Positions 21,630 through 31,016 of a stretch of 37,830 nucleotides of DNA are shown one piece after another. Below the pieces are notes generated by a model. That model was not told the DNA's origin. It made no database searches and saw only the letters and a program-made list of their open reading frames with translations. Position 1 is the stretch's first letter, and every line of letters starts with the position of its first letter. The stretch is from NCBI GenBank assembly GCA_019096195.1, contig JAGTXK010000179.1:1-37830 (forward strand), given 5' to 3'. Made by a program: the position numbers and the translations under genes. This DNA comes from Boletus sp. NGJ. Taxonomy: Eukaryota; Basidiomycota; Agaricomycetes; Boletales; Boletaceae.

Positions 21630-22980
21630 AAAAATTTCATTAAATACATTCAGACCCAACATAACTCCCACATCATCAAATGGATGTCTCATACAGGGGA
21701 ACTACATGTATATGCACATGCTATATTTGATGAGAATCTTTTCCCTTGCTATAGAAAGGCTCAGCCTCACAAGCCAGTAATGCACCTTGTCATCTGCATT
21801 GGAATATGAAATCAACCTTGGAGAGAGAACACCCTAGTCTTCTTCTTCACTCTCTTCTTATACTCCTTCTCAGAGAATTCCTAGATTGAATGCACTACCT
21901 GCTGCCTCCAGAAAGTCTAAGCAATTATACTGCCCTTCTATCTAGCCTAACAATGTCCATGATGAGCATAGACATCCACTCCAACAATTAAAGGAAATAG
22001 AAAAAGACATGAAATGGAAGGAGTTGACTGGTCAAGGACCTTCTGCATCTTCTAAGGAAGCAGATCCAAATCCTGCCCTTATCCATTTACTCCCTTCATC
22101 TGAAGAGGATGTTGAATGTCTAGTGTGGAAACAAGGAGACATGTTAGTCACTTTCCTTCGCACAAAGGTCATATCCATGAACACTAAGGCTACCAAGCTG
22201 AATTATCATAAATGGTCCTCTTATGATATCTTATACCTACTCAAGTCAGAGCAAAAACTCTGGTGCAAACCTACCACAAAGCACTAAGTATTCTCAAAGA
22301 GCAAAAAATCAATGAGATAGTAGATTCGTCTGTAAACTGTAAGATGATAAAGAACTGATGGGTCTTTGATATTAAGACCAATGGAAGAAAGAAAGCCCAG
22401 TTAGTAGTGAAGGAATTCTTGCAAACTGAAGATTTTGATTTCAACCAGATCTTCAGCCCAGCAGTGTGATTTGAAATGGTGCAATGCATGCTTGCCCTTT
22501 CCATCTTAGAGAACTGGTACATTTCTAGTCTCAATGTGTGATCCACCTACCTATATGGCAAACTAGATGATGGAGTTCACTGAAGAATTCACTCCTCCTT
22601 AGCATAAAGACAAAGTCTTATGACTACTCTACATCCTTTACAAGCTCAAACAAGCAGGCCTAGCTTGATGGAATGCTCTTAGTCTTTCTATGAAAGAACT
22701 AGCTAGGTTTGAGCATCTTAAAACAGATGCTGGCCCTTTTATCTACAAGAAATGGAAACAGTTTGTCCTTGTGATTATATATATAGATAACACCCTCTTT
22801 TGCAGTCCTGATAAAGCCCTTGTCAATAAGATTGAGGCTACCTTCATAAAAAAGTCGGAATGCCACAATCTTGAGGAAACATGTGAATTCCTCCAAATAC
22901 AAACAGATTGAGATGGCTGCTGACTAGAAATAGATCAGTGCAAATACCCTGAATAAGTATTTGAGCAATGCAGAATGATC
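21630..22980 (+). pseudogene. Ty1/copia pol fragment (linker and reverse transcriptase)
   Basis: 21621-21809 ends in a VYAHAIFDENLFP stretch like the region after copia integrase. From about 22360 the reverse transcriptase is plain: WVFDIKTNGRKKAQLVV, KEFLQTEDFDFNQIFSPAV, STYLYGKLDDG, LYKLKQAGLAWWNAL, then YIDN at 22780-22791 and LEETCEFLQIQTD. At least four stops interrupt it. TGA after FSPAV and after SLNV both sit where copia elements usually have Arg (CGA). The catalytic YVDD is YIDN here, so the second catalytic Asp is lost. No LTRs were identified; this is a dead fragment. Confidence 0.8.
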
Positions 22981-23426
22981 AATGCATAACCAACTTGTAC
23001 ACCTCTACTCCAGGGTTATCAACTCCTGAATGATATAGTTCCTGTTAATCTGGAAGTTTAAATACACTTCCAGACAGTGATTGACTTATTACTACAGTGG
23101 CTCAAAAAACTGTCCACATATTTGGTCATTGTTCACTAAACACATTATTCCTCAATAACCCCTAATCCTTACCCTAACATATAGGTGTATGAAATAAAGC
23201 ACTAATCCTTGGCCTTCTATCCATCAAGGTTTTAAGACATATGAATAAGAATTGATGAACTGGCAGCCATTTCAAAACAATGACTCATTCAGATAGTTTT
23301 TTGACTCTACGTTTTGATTACATATATTGGACCCTAGCATGCTGTAATATGATTACATACATTTGGTATGGCTTCTATTATGTCATTATTATGTAACTGA
23401 GTGTCAGACAACATATATAAACCCCA

Positions 23427-24665
23427 TTGTTCCATGTTTATTTTCCCACCATCACTATAAAACCCATTTCCATCTCTCTAAGAAACCATATCATCTCTCT
23501 CTCCTCTCATGTGCTTTCCTCTAGGAAAATCTCTGCCCAAACTGCCCTAGAGGAGTCTACAGTATGCCAAGTGCTTCAGGAACTCCAGCCAGAGAAGACT
23601 AGGCTTCTTGGTGGCTGTCCTTCCAAGCTTACCTCTACCAACAAAAGAGCTATTGTCCAGCAAATTATTACTGGCAAGGCCAGGAATGCTGTTCATGCTG
23701 CCCAATACATCAATACCATTATTGATACCCCTGTCTGTCCTCAGACTGTGAGAAATACTCTCAAGAAAGCCTCCTTAATGGCTGTGGTAAAGAAGAAAAA
23801 GCCACTGCTTTCTAGTGGTCACAAGAAAAGAAGATTAGCCTTTGCTCTCAAGTACTAGCATTGGACTGTGCAGGACTGGAAGAGAGTTATATGGTCAGAT
23901 GAGACCAAGATCAATTGGATTGGATCAGATGGGCAAGAGTATGTGTGGAAAAAGAAAGGAGAGGGGCTAATTGCTAGAGAGGTCCAAGGCACAGTCAAGT
24001 TTGGAGGAGGTTCACTGATGGTATGGGGCTGCATAGGGTGGAATGGAGTGGGGATTTTGAGTGAGGTGGAGGGGAGAATGGATGCTGAACAGTATGTGGC
24101 CACATTGGAGCAGGGGCTGCTGCAAAGCATAGAGGAATCTGGAATTCCAGAAGATGACATTATCTTTCAACAAGATAATGATCCCAAGCATACCTCTCAA
24201 AGAGCCCAAAGATGGTTTGAAGAGCAAGGAATCAAGCTTCTGGACTGGCCTGCACAATCTCCAGACCTTAATCCCATTGAACATACTTGGAATCACCTCA
24301 AGAGATGCCGGTTGCTACAAAGCATGGAGGAATCTGGAATTCCAGAAGATGACATTATCTTTCAACAAGATAATGATCCCAAGCATACCTCTAAAAGAGC
24401 CCAAAGATGGTTTGAAGAGCAAGAAATCAAGCTTCTGGACTGGCCTGCACAATCTCCAGACCTTAATTCCATTGAACATACTTGGAATCACCTCAAGATA
24501 TGCCTCTCAGGTTATGAAAATGCTCCTACAGGTATTCATCAATTGTGGGAAAGAGTAGTGGAGCAGTGGGGAAAGATTGATGAGGAACAGTGTCAGAAAT
24601 GGATAGAAAATATGCCTAGAAGGATTGAAGCAGTTATCAAGGCCAAAGGAGCTCATACCAAGTAG
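23427..24665 (+). pseudogene. Tc1/mariner DD34E transposase, one stop, internal duplication
   Basis: One frame runs to TAG 24663-24665 with an internal TAG at 23856-23858, in a segment that normally reads as continuous protein (ALKY-stop-HWTVQDWKRVIWSDETKI). The N-terminal part is a helix-turn-helix region (ALEESTVCQVLQELQPEK, PQTVRNTLKKASL). The catalytic triad is visible as WSDETKIN, FQQDNDPKHTS and PAQSPDLNPIEHTW with 34 residues between the last Asp and Glu, which defines the DD34E Tc1 type. Codons for 65 residues (24118-24312) containing the second Asp and the Glu are repeated in frame (24313-24507). The C-terminal tail NMPRRIEAVIKAKGAHTK is typical. The start codon is uncertain. With a stop and a doubled core it is probably inactive. 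Confidence 0.85.
24118..24507 (+). repeat. 195-bp in-frame tandem duplication inside the transposase
   Basis: 24118-24312 and 24313-24507 align without gaps with only a handful of differences. The unit encodes 65 residues covering LLQS.EESGIPEDDIIFQQ to NPIEHTWNHLK, so catalytic Asp and Glu are duplicated with the frame preserved. The high identity suggests a fairly recent unequal exchange or replication slip. Confidence 0.9.
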
Positions 24666-24755
24666 TAGATACCTAGATAAATTTAGAGTCAAAAAACTGT
24701 CTGAATGAGTCATTGTTTTGAAATGGCTGCCAGTTTATCAATTCTTATTCATATG

Positions 24756-25150
24756 CAGGACGAAGCCACTAGGAACACGAGGCAACAAGGGACGGGAGGG
24801 AACGGATAAAGCAAAGGCAGTGGCTAGCAAGCAAAAAAGAGGACTCTAAGAACAAAAAGCAAGAAGAGTTGAATCCAAATTATGCGCACCTGGCAAGCAA
24901 ATGAGAGGACTGTAGGAAGAGGGGCTGGAGGAGTGCTGTCAGTGGCTTGCCAGTCAGAGTTTGAATTGGAGTTTGGAAAGAGGGGCTTTTTTGCCACAAT
25001 GATATGGCACAGGTGAGGAAACTGATCACAATGGTGTGATCAGGCAAAAAATAAGCAGGGACCCTCCAACCATAGTGGTATGGCTAGTGGTGCACATGAT
25101 AGTGGCATTGTCCAATTAGTCTTGTATAAACTGAGTTTAAATCCAATTTA
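24756..25150 (+). repeat. Dispersed repeat, copy 1
   Basis: Reverse complement of 29160-29561 across nearly its whole length. It is close at 24784-25145 and weaker at the CAGGACGA end. It includes a small palindrome CTGATCAC...GTGATCAG (about 25020-25041). No protein could be read from it. Confidence 0.8.
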
Positions 25151-25197
25151 GTGAAAAATGACTGAACATGTGGACAGTTTTTTGAGCCACTGTATGT

Positions 25198-25545
25198 CCA
25201 AAAGAAAAAGAAAACCTTTAAGGAAGCCGCCCCCAAGTACATCCACAATTTCAAAGATGCATTCACAAAGAAAGGTTTTGATGCACTCCCTCTGAGATGC
25301 CCCTGGGATCATGCAATCAAACTACTCCCAGGGAGTCATAAAGTAAACTGTAAGGTATACCCTCTGAACCTGGAAAAACAGAAGGAACTCAATGCTTTCC
25401 TTGAAGAAAACCTTAAATCTAGATGCATCCACCCATCTAAATTCCCATTCACCTCAGCATTCTTCTTCATTAAAAAGAAGGATGGACATCTCCACCCCAT
25501 ACAAGATTACCACAAACTCAACATGATAACATGTTATAACTGATA
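25198..25545 (+). pseudogene. Gypsy pol fragment (start of reverse transcriptase)
   Basis: Encodes [65 protein letters not shown] and HKLN, collinear with 3870-4200 of the full element. Only about one CpG remains in 348 bp, whereas the homologous part of the full element has many. Arg codons appear as His or Cys ([12 protein letters not shown] versus HLHPIQDYHKLN), as expected if CGC became CAC or TGC. It starts six bases after the end of element A and is cut off at 25545. Confidence 0.85.
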
Positions 25546-25627
25546 CTCTCTCCCTTGGACGTCTTTCACAATATTGGAGATGAACTTAGGAAAGCTTCTG
25601 CATATCCATCCTGAGTCTCAACTACAC

Positions 25628-26144
25628 TGTATGATCATCAATATCTTGCCATGATTATGAATAAGGCCCATACTGCATGCAAACTCAACAACTTGCACAC
25701 TGCAGTCTGTGCCCTGCATGCCATGTCTGCCAACACCATCGCCATGACTGCCACCCCAGTCATGACCAAATTGCTGGTCAGCATCCTCTATTCCCTTCAT
25801 CTATTTCTCTCTTTTTGTTGTAATTGATCATTGAACAATTGCTGCCATATTAAGATCTGTGGATTATGAATCATGTTATGGGAATCCAACAGTTCTCTAA
25901 CAAGGTGGTATATGATTCTATGACAAGGGAATTAAATAGAGCCAAGGGAAAAGATTGCAAAGCTAAGCATGAATCAGAAAATGCCACTGAGCACCTCAGA
26001 AAACTCTTTCCTGGGACTGATGCTTATGATCCAATGAAGACAAAGCTTTATCCCAAGCTCCAGAAATACATCCCCTGGCTTAGAGAATCTTTTCTTTACA
26101 TGTCATGCTTATTGAGCTACATGATTGGGAGTGGAGGGAATTAA
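25628..26144 (+). pseudogene. SNF2-type helicase fragment
   Basis: The first piece (about 25635-25795) reads MNKAHTACKLNNLHTAVCAL and TIAMTATPVMTK, matching the DEAH-like and (A/L)TATP motifs of SNF2 ATPases. A second piece in another frame (to 26144) continues DLWIMNHVMGIQQFSNK-like and RELNRAKGKDCKAKHESENA. The gap at about 25780-25862 could be an intron (GTCAGC...TTAAG), but no in-frame join was found. The second motif-II Asp/Glu signature is altered to NKAH, so the ATPase would be dead. Many agaricomycete genomes carry such expanded SNF2-like genes. It is a fragment with neither end. Confidence 0.55.
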
Positions 26145-26234
26145 ACACACTCACCAATTAAGTTATAGAGCAAACTCCCCTAACACTTGTCAAAATAGGA
26201 AATGTGGGCTCTTGTTATCTTGCATTCAGAATTA

Positions 26235-26443
26235 CAGTGACTCCAAAAATCCTTTCCATGCTAACCCTCAATGTGGTGTGTGAAGTGCACCACCACACAC
26301 TGTGGGAATTTCGCTTAGCTTGGTGGAGAGTACATACCCTTGGCTAGAGATTGCTTCCTAGGTCATGTGATTTGGTCCACAGGCTGTGGAGATATGATCA
26401 ATGTGAAACAGTAATACCATGGAAAGGGTTTTTTCACTTTTGA
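26235..26443 (+). repeat. Left terminal inverted repeat of element C
   Basis: About 209 bp, starting CAGTGACTCCAAAAATCC, including GGGAATTTCGCTTAGC. It mirrors 26870-27078. Confidence 0.9.
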
Positions 26444-26609
26444 ACTGATGACTAGGATCTTAGTCAAATCATATCATATTTGCCAGTGTGTTCATGCAAA
26501 CAAAGATATACATATAAATAGCATGTCTGAGCTTAAAAAAGTTCACGCACTTCTTGATTCTCAACCACCACCATGGTCAAATCCCTCTTCCTTCCCCAAC
26601 AAAGCACTA

Positions 26610-26879
26610 TTCCCTCTTTGGCCTGCACAATCTCCTAACCTCAACTCTATTGAACATCTCTGGAGCTGTCTGAAGAGGAGCCTTGCAAAGCATGAAAACC
26701 CCCCTAATGGAATTCATGAATTGTGGGAAAGGGTTCAAGTGGAGTGGGATAGGATACCAGTGGAGGAGTGTTAGAAATTGATTGAAAGCATGCCTAGGAG
26801 GATTCAGGCAGTGCTTAGAGCAAAAGGAGCTATACCAAGTACTGATAATATCCAAATACCCTTTTCAATTCAAAAGTGA
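26610..26879 (+). pseudogene. Transposase C-terminal fragment in element C
   Basis: Reads WPAQSPNLNSIEHLWSCLKR, NPPNGIHELWERVQVEW, a TAG at 26772-26774, then LIESMPRRIQAVLRAKGA and TGA at 26877-26879. The Glu of the DD34E triad (NSIEHLW) is present; both catalytic Asp regions are missing. The upstream open frame from 26448 is not recognisable transposase and may span a deletion join. Confidence 0.8.
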
Positions 26880-27078
26880 AAAAGCCCTTTCCATGGTATT
26901 ACTGTTTCATATTGATCATATCTCCACAACCTGTGGACCAAATCACATGACCTAGGAAGCAATCTCTAGCCAAGGGTATGTACTCTCCACCAAGCTAAGC
27001 GAAATTCCCACAGTGTGTGGTGGTGCACTTCACACACCACATTGAGGGTTAGCATGGAAAGGATTTTTGGAGTCACTG
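26870..27078 (-). repeat. Right terminal inverted repeat of element C
   Basis: Reverse complement of 26235-26443 with about three mismatches, ending ...GGAGTCACTG before TA. Confidence 0.9.
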
Positions 27079-27206
27079 TATCTTTTCATTCAACCCGAGT
27101 TCCAAATGTTCTGAAGTTATCAGAACTGGGATTTCCGAGTTCAATCTGAATCTGAATTCGAACATCCTCATTCCTTTGCCTCCACAATGTTATGGTTCAT
27201 CCTTGC

Positions 27207-28413
27207 TCATATGTATTTACATTCAGAACTTTTACATTGAATTTTGCCACTGACTCTTTTCCGTAGTGTAGGCCTGGATGTAGTGAAAGATATCAGAATG
27301 AGCCCCAGAGACCAGCAAAATCCGGCAAGGTCCTTGAGATGCATCTGATGGTCCATGTAGTACTTTTTGCTCCTCAAGAGTGCCCTTCCAGTATCATCCA
27401 GGTCCAGAAGGAGAAAGCGGACAGGGGGTTCATGATCAAGAGTGTACCAAGTCATTACCATTCCGGGAACTCCAAATTCCAAATTGACATCTATCAACCA
27501 CTGCTCCTGATTGATCTCTTCCATATCTAGCACTCTGATAAGGTCCTTCAAAGCGACCACATGCGCATATGCAGCACCAAGCTCCACTGGTTCATCAGCA
27601 TCCCATTCCAGGTTATGGACCATGGCTGCTTTCCAACCCTGAAGCTCATGACCGAAATATGCATCTTTCAACCTGTCCCTGAGGTTTTCCAAAGAGTTCA
27701 GATAGGAATGGCAAAAGTCACGAAGGACATGGGCCAGTATGTCTAGGCTTCCCAGATGTAGACGACCGGTACAATGCTGGCTGGTTTGTATTGTCATTCA
27801 GTAGTTAAGAGGCCAGTGAGTGGCTTGATTTGGCATGACACCTTGGATGGCTGGACGGAGGCAGCAGTTATAGATGGATTCCAGCACTGGGTACATCTGA
27901 GGAAAAACAGACTCGTATTGCTGACTGGTTACCGACCTTGCCTAATGCGAGATTGGGGATCGAGTGCATTGGTATATATATAGCATTTCTCAAGAACAGG
28001 AAACAAATGAATGAGGAAGAGTGAGAGATGGGCACTCACATTCCTGTCATATGCGACTGAGGTAACATGGTTGCTCATCTTGAGCATATCTCTAAACGAA
28101 GGAATGGGCCAGACTGTGAGCGAGACAAGGTAGGGCAGAGTCCTTGTAGTTCCGATCAAGGAATCATAGTCTCTGGTTGTGGTGGCGTGCAGGATATCTG
28201 GTTCAGCTTGTGTCATGTTCAAAGTGATTGTCCATTGCTTGTCCAGATCCAACCCCCATCTACCTGCAAGGATGAACTTTAGAAACAACTATTCATTCAC
28301 CACCTAAAATTAAGTCCGGGACCCTTACAGATTATGATTGTAGGCAGTGTCTCTGATCCAGAAGATTGATAGACTTGATTAGGAGTTAATGACCCAGGCA
28401 CACTGGTTTCCAT
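27207..28413 (-). pseudogene. Three-exon unknown gene with one TGA
   Basis: Model: ATG 28413 (METSVPGSLTPNQVYQSSGS); intron 28264-28328 (GTAAGG...TTGCAG); exon 2 28263-28040 (LDLDKQWTITLNMTQAEPDI); intron 27942-28039 (GTGAGT...ATTAG); exon 3 27941-27207. The coding length is 1044 nt, in frame throughout, so 347 residues are specified if the single TGA at 27798-27800 (THWPLNY-stop-MTIQTSQHC) is read as Arg. That fits CGA to TGA. TATATATGG lies about 30 bp upstream of the ATG. The C-terminal half has an alpha/beta look (WLIDVNLEFGVPGMVMTW, VRFLLLDLDDTGRALL). I do not recognise the family. Frame-preserving introns and protein-like composition argue for a real gene that was lost recently. Confidence 0.65.
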
Positions 28414-29159
28414 AGTGGACATTCAGAATACTCTACCATATATAGGATGGGTCAGGATCACCAGAAAGATCACATAATGGAGCATCAATAATGGAAAGGA
28501 AAAGGATATTATCTTAGGACACTCCTGAGCGGGGTGATGGTCTAACCTACCTAATCTAACAGAGCGTGTAGAGGGACAAGCATCATCAACAGGTGGCATG
28601 TGAGTGTCACGGACCGGGAATACCTGCTGTCATGCCAACTGCATGTGGAATAATGGAAAGGAGAAATGGAATCCTTGGAGAAAGGAAAGGAATGATCTGT
28701 ATTTACGTTCGGGACACCATATATGTGTGTAGTTAGCTGATATGGATATATATAGTAGACCTAAGGGGGTGGATTATAGTCTACTTCAGTGTCTAACCCT
28801 GCCTAGTCTTCCACAGTTCCAAATGACACCCTTGAAACACCCCATTCCTCTGGGAATAAAGGGGCACTGCCAATGTCTTCTATCGATGGAGGTCGGCAGG
28901 AATTGGAGGGACCTGCGGAGGGACCTGCTTTTGCAGGTGTCCTGTTGTCATAGTGTTTACATTGGCATGGCCTCACACCCGGTGTCATTCTTACAGTGCC
29001 ATGTGGTTGGGAACTTGAAGGGAGTGATTGGGAAGGAGGTGATGGGGGTGACATGGGCGAGAAAGCATGGATGATGAGGGACATGTTCCTGAGTCATCAA
29101 CCTTCTGATCAATTACTGGACTTGCTGGACTTGAGCAAATGGCTCCCTAGCCCCAAGTT
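28414..29159. other. Mostly unassigned; one doubtful minus-strand ORF
   Basis: Contains TATATATAG near 28749 and GTGTCACGGACCGGG near 28606. A minus-strand frame 29084-28803 (93 codons, Pro/Ser-rich start, ending EEWGVSRVSFGTVED) could be the 5' part of a gene, but the opposing plus-strand frame 28742-29074 is equally long. I do not call either. Confidence 0.3.
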
Positions 29160-29561
29160 CTTAGGTTGGGTTTAAACTCAGTTTATACAAGGCTAATTGG
29201 ACAATGCCACTATCATGTGCACCACTAGCCATACCACTATGGTTGGAGGGTCCCTGCTTATTTTTTGCCTGATCACACCATTGTGATCAGTTTCCTCACC
29301 TGTGCCATATCATTGTGGCAAAAAGCCCCTCTTTCCAAACTCCGATTCAAACTCCGTCTGGCAAGCCACTGACAGCACTCCTCCAGCCCCTCTCCCACAG
29401 TCCTCTCATTTGCTTGCCAGGTGCGCATAATTTGGATTCAACTCTTCTTGCTTTTGTTCTCAGAGTCGTCTCATTTGCTTGCCAACCACTGCCTTTGCTT
29501 TACCCGTTCTGTCATCCTGGGGTAGACTATACTACCTCGGCTTTGCTGGCTTCTCGTCCTG
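29160..29561 (-). repeat. Dispersed repeat, copy 2 (inverted)
   Basis: Inverted relative to 24756-25150. Motifs such as AAACTCAGTTTATACAAG and GGTGCGCATAATTTGG are shared exactly. This copy has fewer A-runs and keeps some CpGs lost in copy 1. It lies directly upstream of the retroelement remnant and may be its terminal repeat, which is inference. Confidence 0.8.
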
Positions 29562-29909
29562 GTGCCCCTCTAAGGCTAGTCCAATTGGTATGGGGTCCAA
29601 TGACAAGCTTTACAATGAGTCCCTCCTACCAACATATAGGTGACGTTCTGTGACACTACAACACAGTATGGGTTGGAGCCTCTCAATGACCAGTGGCGGA
29701 GTCATAGGCTTTTACAACCTGCATGTGGACAACATTTCGACAGTTGGGTGATGAACCAGTGGCAGGATCTGAGATAAGTATAGCATGCAGAGAGATGTGT
29801 ACTAACAATATTTGCCCACGATCAAGTTTCAAATCACTCCAGCTCCATCAATTCTGCATTTGGAAGTGCCATTTTGAAGTCATGTCCTGGAACATCCAGA
29901 CAGCCCTCA

Positions 29910-31016
29910 CTTCTGGAGAGATGAACCCTCCAAAGACGACCTCACCAGTGCCCTCACCACCTACATCACCACGCTTGATGACCTCGACCAGTCGGCTCGA
30001 CAGAATCAGCCCCAGGGAGCTTCAAGCAGTCCAACCACCAGTAGAGCCCCTATCCCAGCCAACCCTTCTTCAACCATTATTCAGCCAGGGAGAGGAGAGA
30101 ATGACAATGAATTTGACCTCTCTGATGGCTCATCAGATGCTGGACAAAAGAAAGGACACCACATCATCGACTCAGAGTCTGAGGAGAGGGAGAAAGGGTT
30201 ATCCAAGTGGCACAGAGCCTTTGTGTCAATGAGGATCTCTTCCCTTGGAAGGGAACCTCTGCAGTCCTTCGAGCTGGGCTCGAGCCCGAGGTGCAGCAGT
30301 GTCTCGACCTCCTTGAGGACTGGGCAACAGACCCCACCTATGTGGTCAGAATGATCCTGCTCTCACCTGGATGCCCAGACTTCCCACCTGACCAGTGGCT
30401 TAACATTGTCAAGGGGTTTGCAGTCGACCTTGCCAAGGTCCTGGGAGCACATTACTCCACTGATATCGAGACTAAGCAGAGCCAGGATGTTGGAGACCTC
30501 TTCCAGATCTCAGTTCGAGTCCCCAAGCAGTCCAAGGCCATCAGGTCGCATGGGGACTGGGTCATTGCATTTGGCAAGACCATCCAAGCGATCACGATAC
30601 TCTGAATATGTGGTATGTCGGCCCTCTTTGCCTCCATCTCCCCCACATTCCACTCCAGGGTCATTGACCTCGACAAGGCCATCAGACTCCGAGCTGTCAA
30701 TCAAAAGCACCTTCGCCTCTCTGATTTTGCCCGGTTTGAGGACCTCAGAACCATATATCTCACCTCATTTGGCATGGGTCTGAGTCCCGGAGAGGGAGGA
30801 CAGGGCGGAAAGCGAGCTGGCAAGTCAGCCAGTGCTGGAGGAAGAGAGCCTGCCATAACTGGAATAGAGGCACCTGTCACAAGCAAGCATCTGAATGCTC
30901 CTACTCTCATGTCTGCGATTGCAACAAGTGTGGAGGAGCTCACAGACAGCCGAGTGTCCAAAGTCGAAGCCTCGATCAGGAGCTCAGTAGGGGTCAGAAG
31001 TTCAGGAGACACTTGA
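29910..31016 (+). pseudogene. Retroelement ORF1 (gag-like) with zinc-finger tail, frameshifted
   Basis: Collinear pieces in changing frames: ALTTYITTLDDLDQSARQNQ and NDNEFDLSDGSSDAG (29930-30150), then FPWKGTSAVLRAGLEPEVQQ, WATDPTYVVRMILLSPGCPD, PDQWLNIVKGFAVDLAKVLG and SHGDWVIAFGKTIQAIT (30207-30600), then ALFASISPTFHSRVIDLDKA (about 30618-30680), and finally CHNWNRGTCHKQASECSYSH and CNKCGGAHR (30851-30950), a cysteine/histidine zinc-finger tail. I recall this ORF1-plus-RT arrangement from agaricomycete retroelements related to DIRS/tyrosine-recombinase types. That placement is from memory and tentative. At least three frameshifts make it non-functional. Confidence 0.6.

Larger units (their letters stand above)
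23242..24751 (+). mobile_element. Inner Tc1-like element B carrying the transposase
   Basis: Arms at about 23238-23309 and 24684-24755 are inverted repeats of about 72 bp with two mismatches, starting TGAATAAGAATTGAT and flanked by TA (23240-23241, 24752-24753). They bracket a Tc1 transposase gene. Oddly, the inner edge of each arm (GACTCTA / TAGAGTCAAAAAACTG) resembles the outer tip of Tc1-like ends such as that of element A, in reversed orientation. Either B is a separate element nested in A, or these arms are subterminal repeats of one element. Confidence 0.6.
23095..25192. mobile_element. Tc1-like element A with TA duplication
   Basis: The left end CAGTGGCTCAAAAAACTGTC (23095) and the right end at about 25167-25192 are perfect inverted repeats for about 26 bp. 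TA lies at 23093-23094 and 25193-25194. The size is 2098 bp, but element B (23242-24751) lies inside, so A alone would be about 590 bp and non-autonomous. Its right part (24756-25150) is shared in inverted orientation with 29160-29561. Confidence 0.75.
26235..27078. mobile_element. Non-autonomous Tc1-like element C with ~209-bp TIRs
   Basis: Starts CAGTGACTCCAAAAATCC at 26235 and ends with its inverse at 27078, flanked by TA (26233-26234, 27079-27080). The terminal inverted repeats 26235-26443 and 26870-27078 differ at only about three positions. The middle 426 bp keeps only a transposase C-terminus. It is a deletion derivative mobilised, if at all, by another element's transposase. Confidence 0.9.

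Noticed and set aside
24154-24558. 134-codon ORF in a second frame of the transposase
   Set aside because: It is long only because the 195-bp duplication repeats the same shadow frame; the real transposase is in another frame.
28742-29074. Opposed 110- and 93-codon ORFs
   Set aside because: Neither strand has decisive features, so no gene is called.
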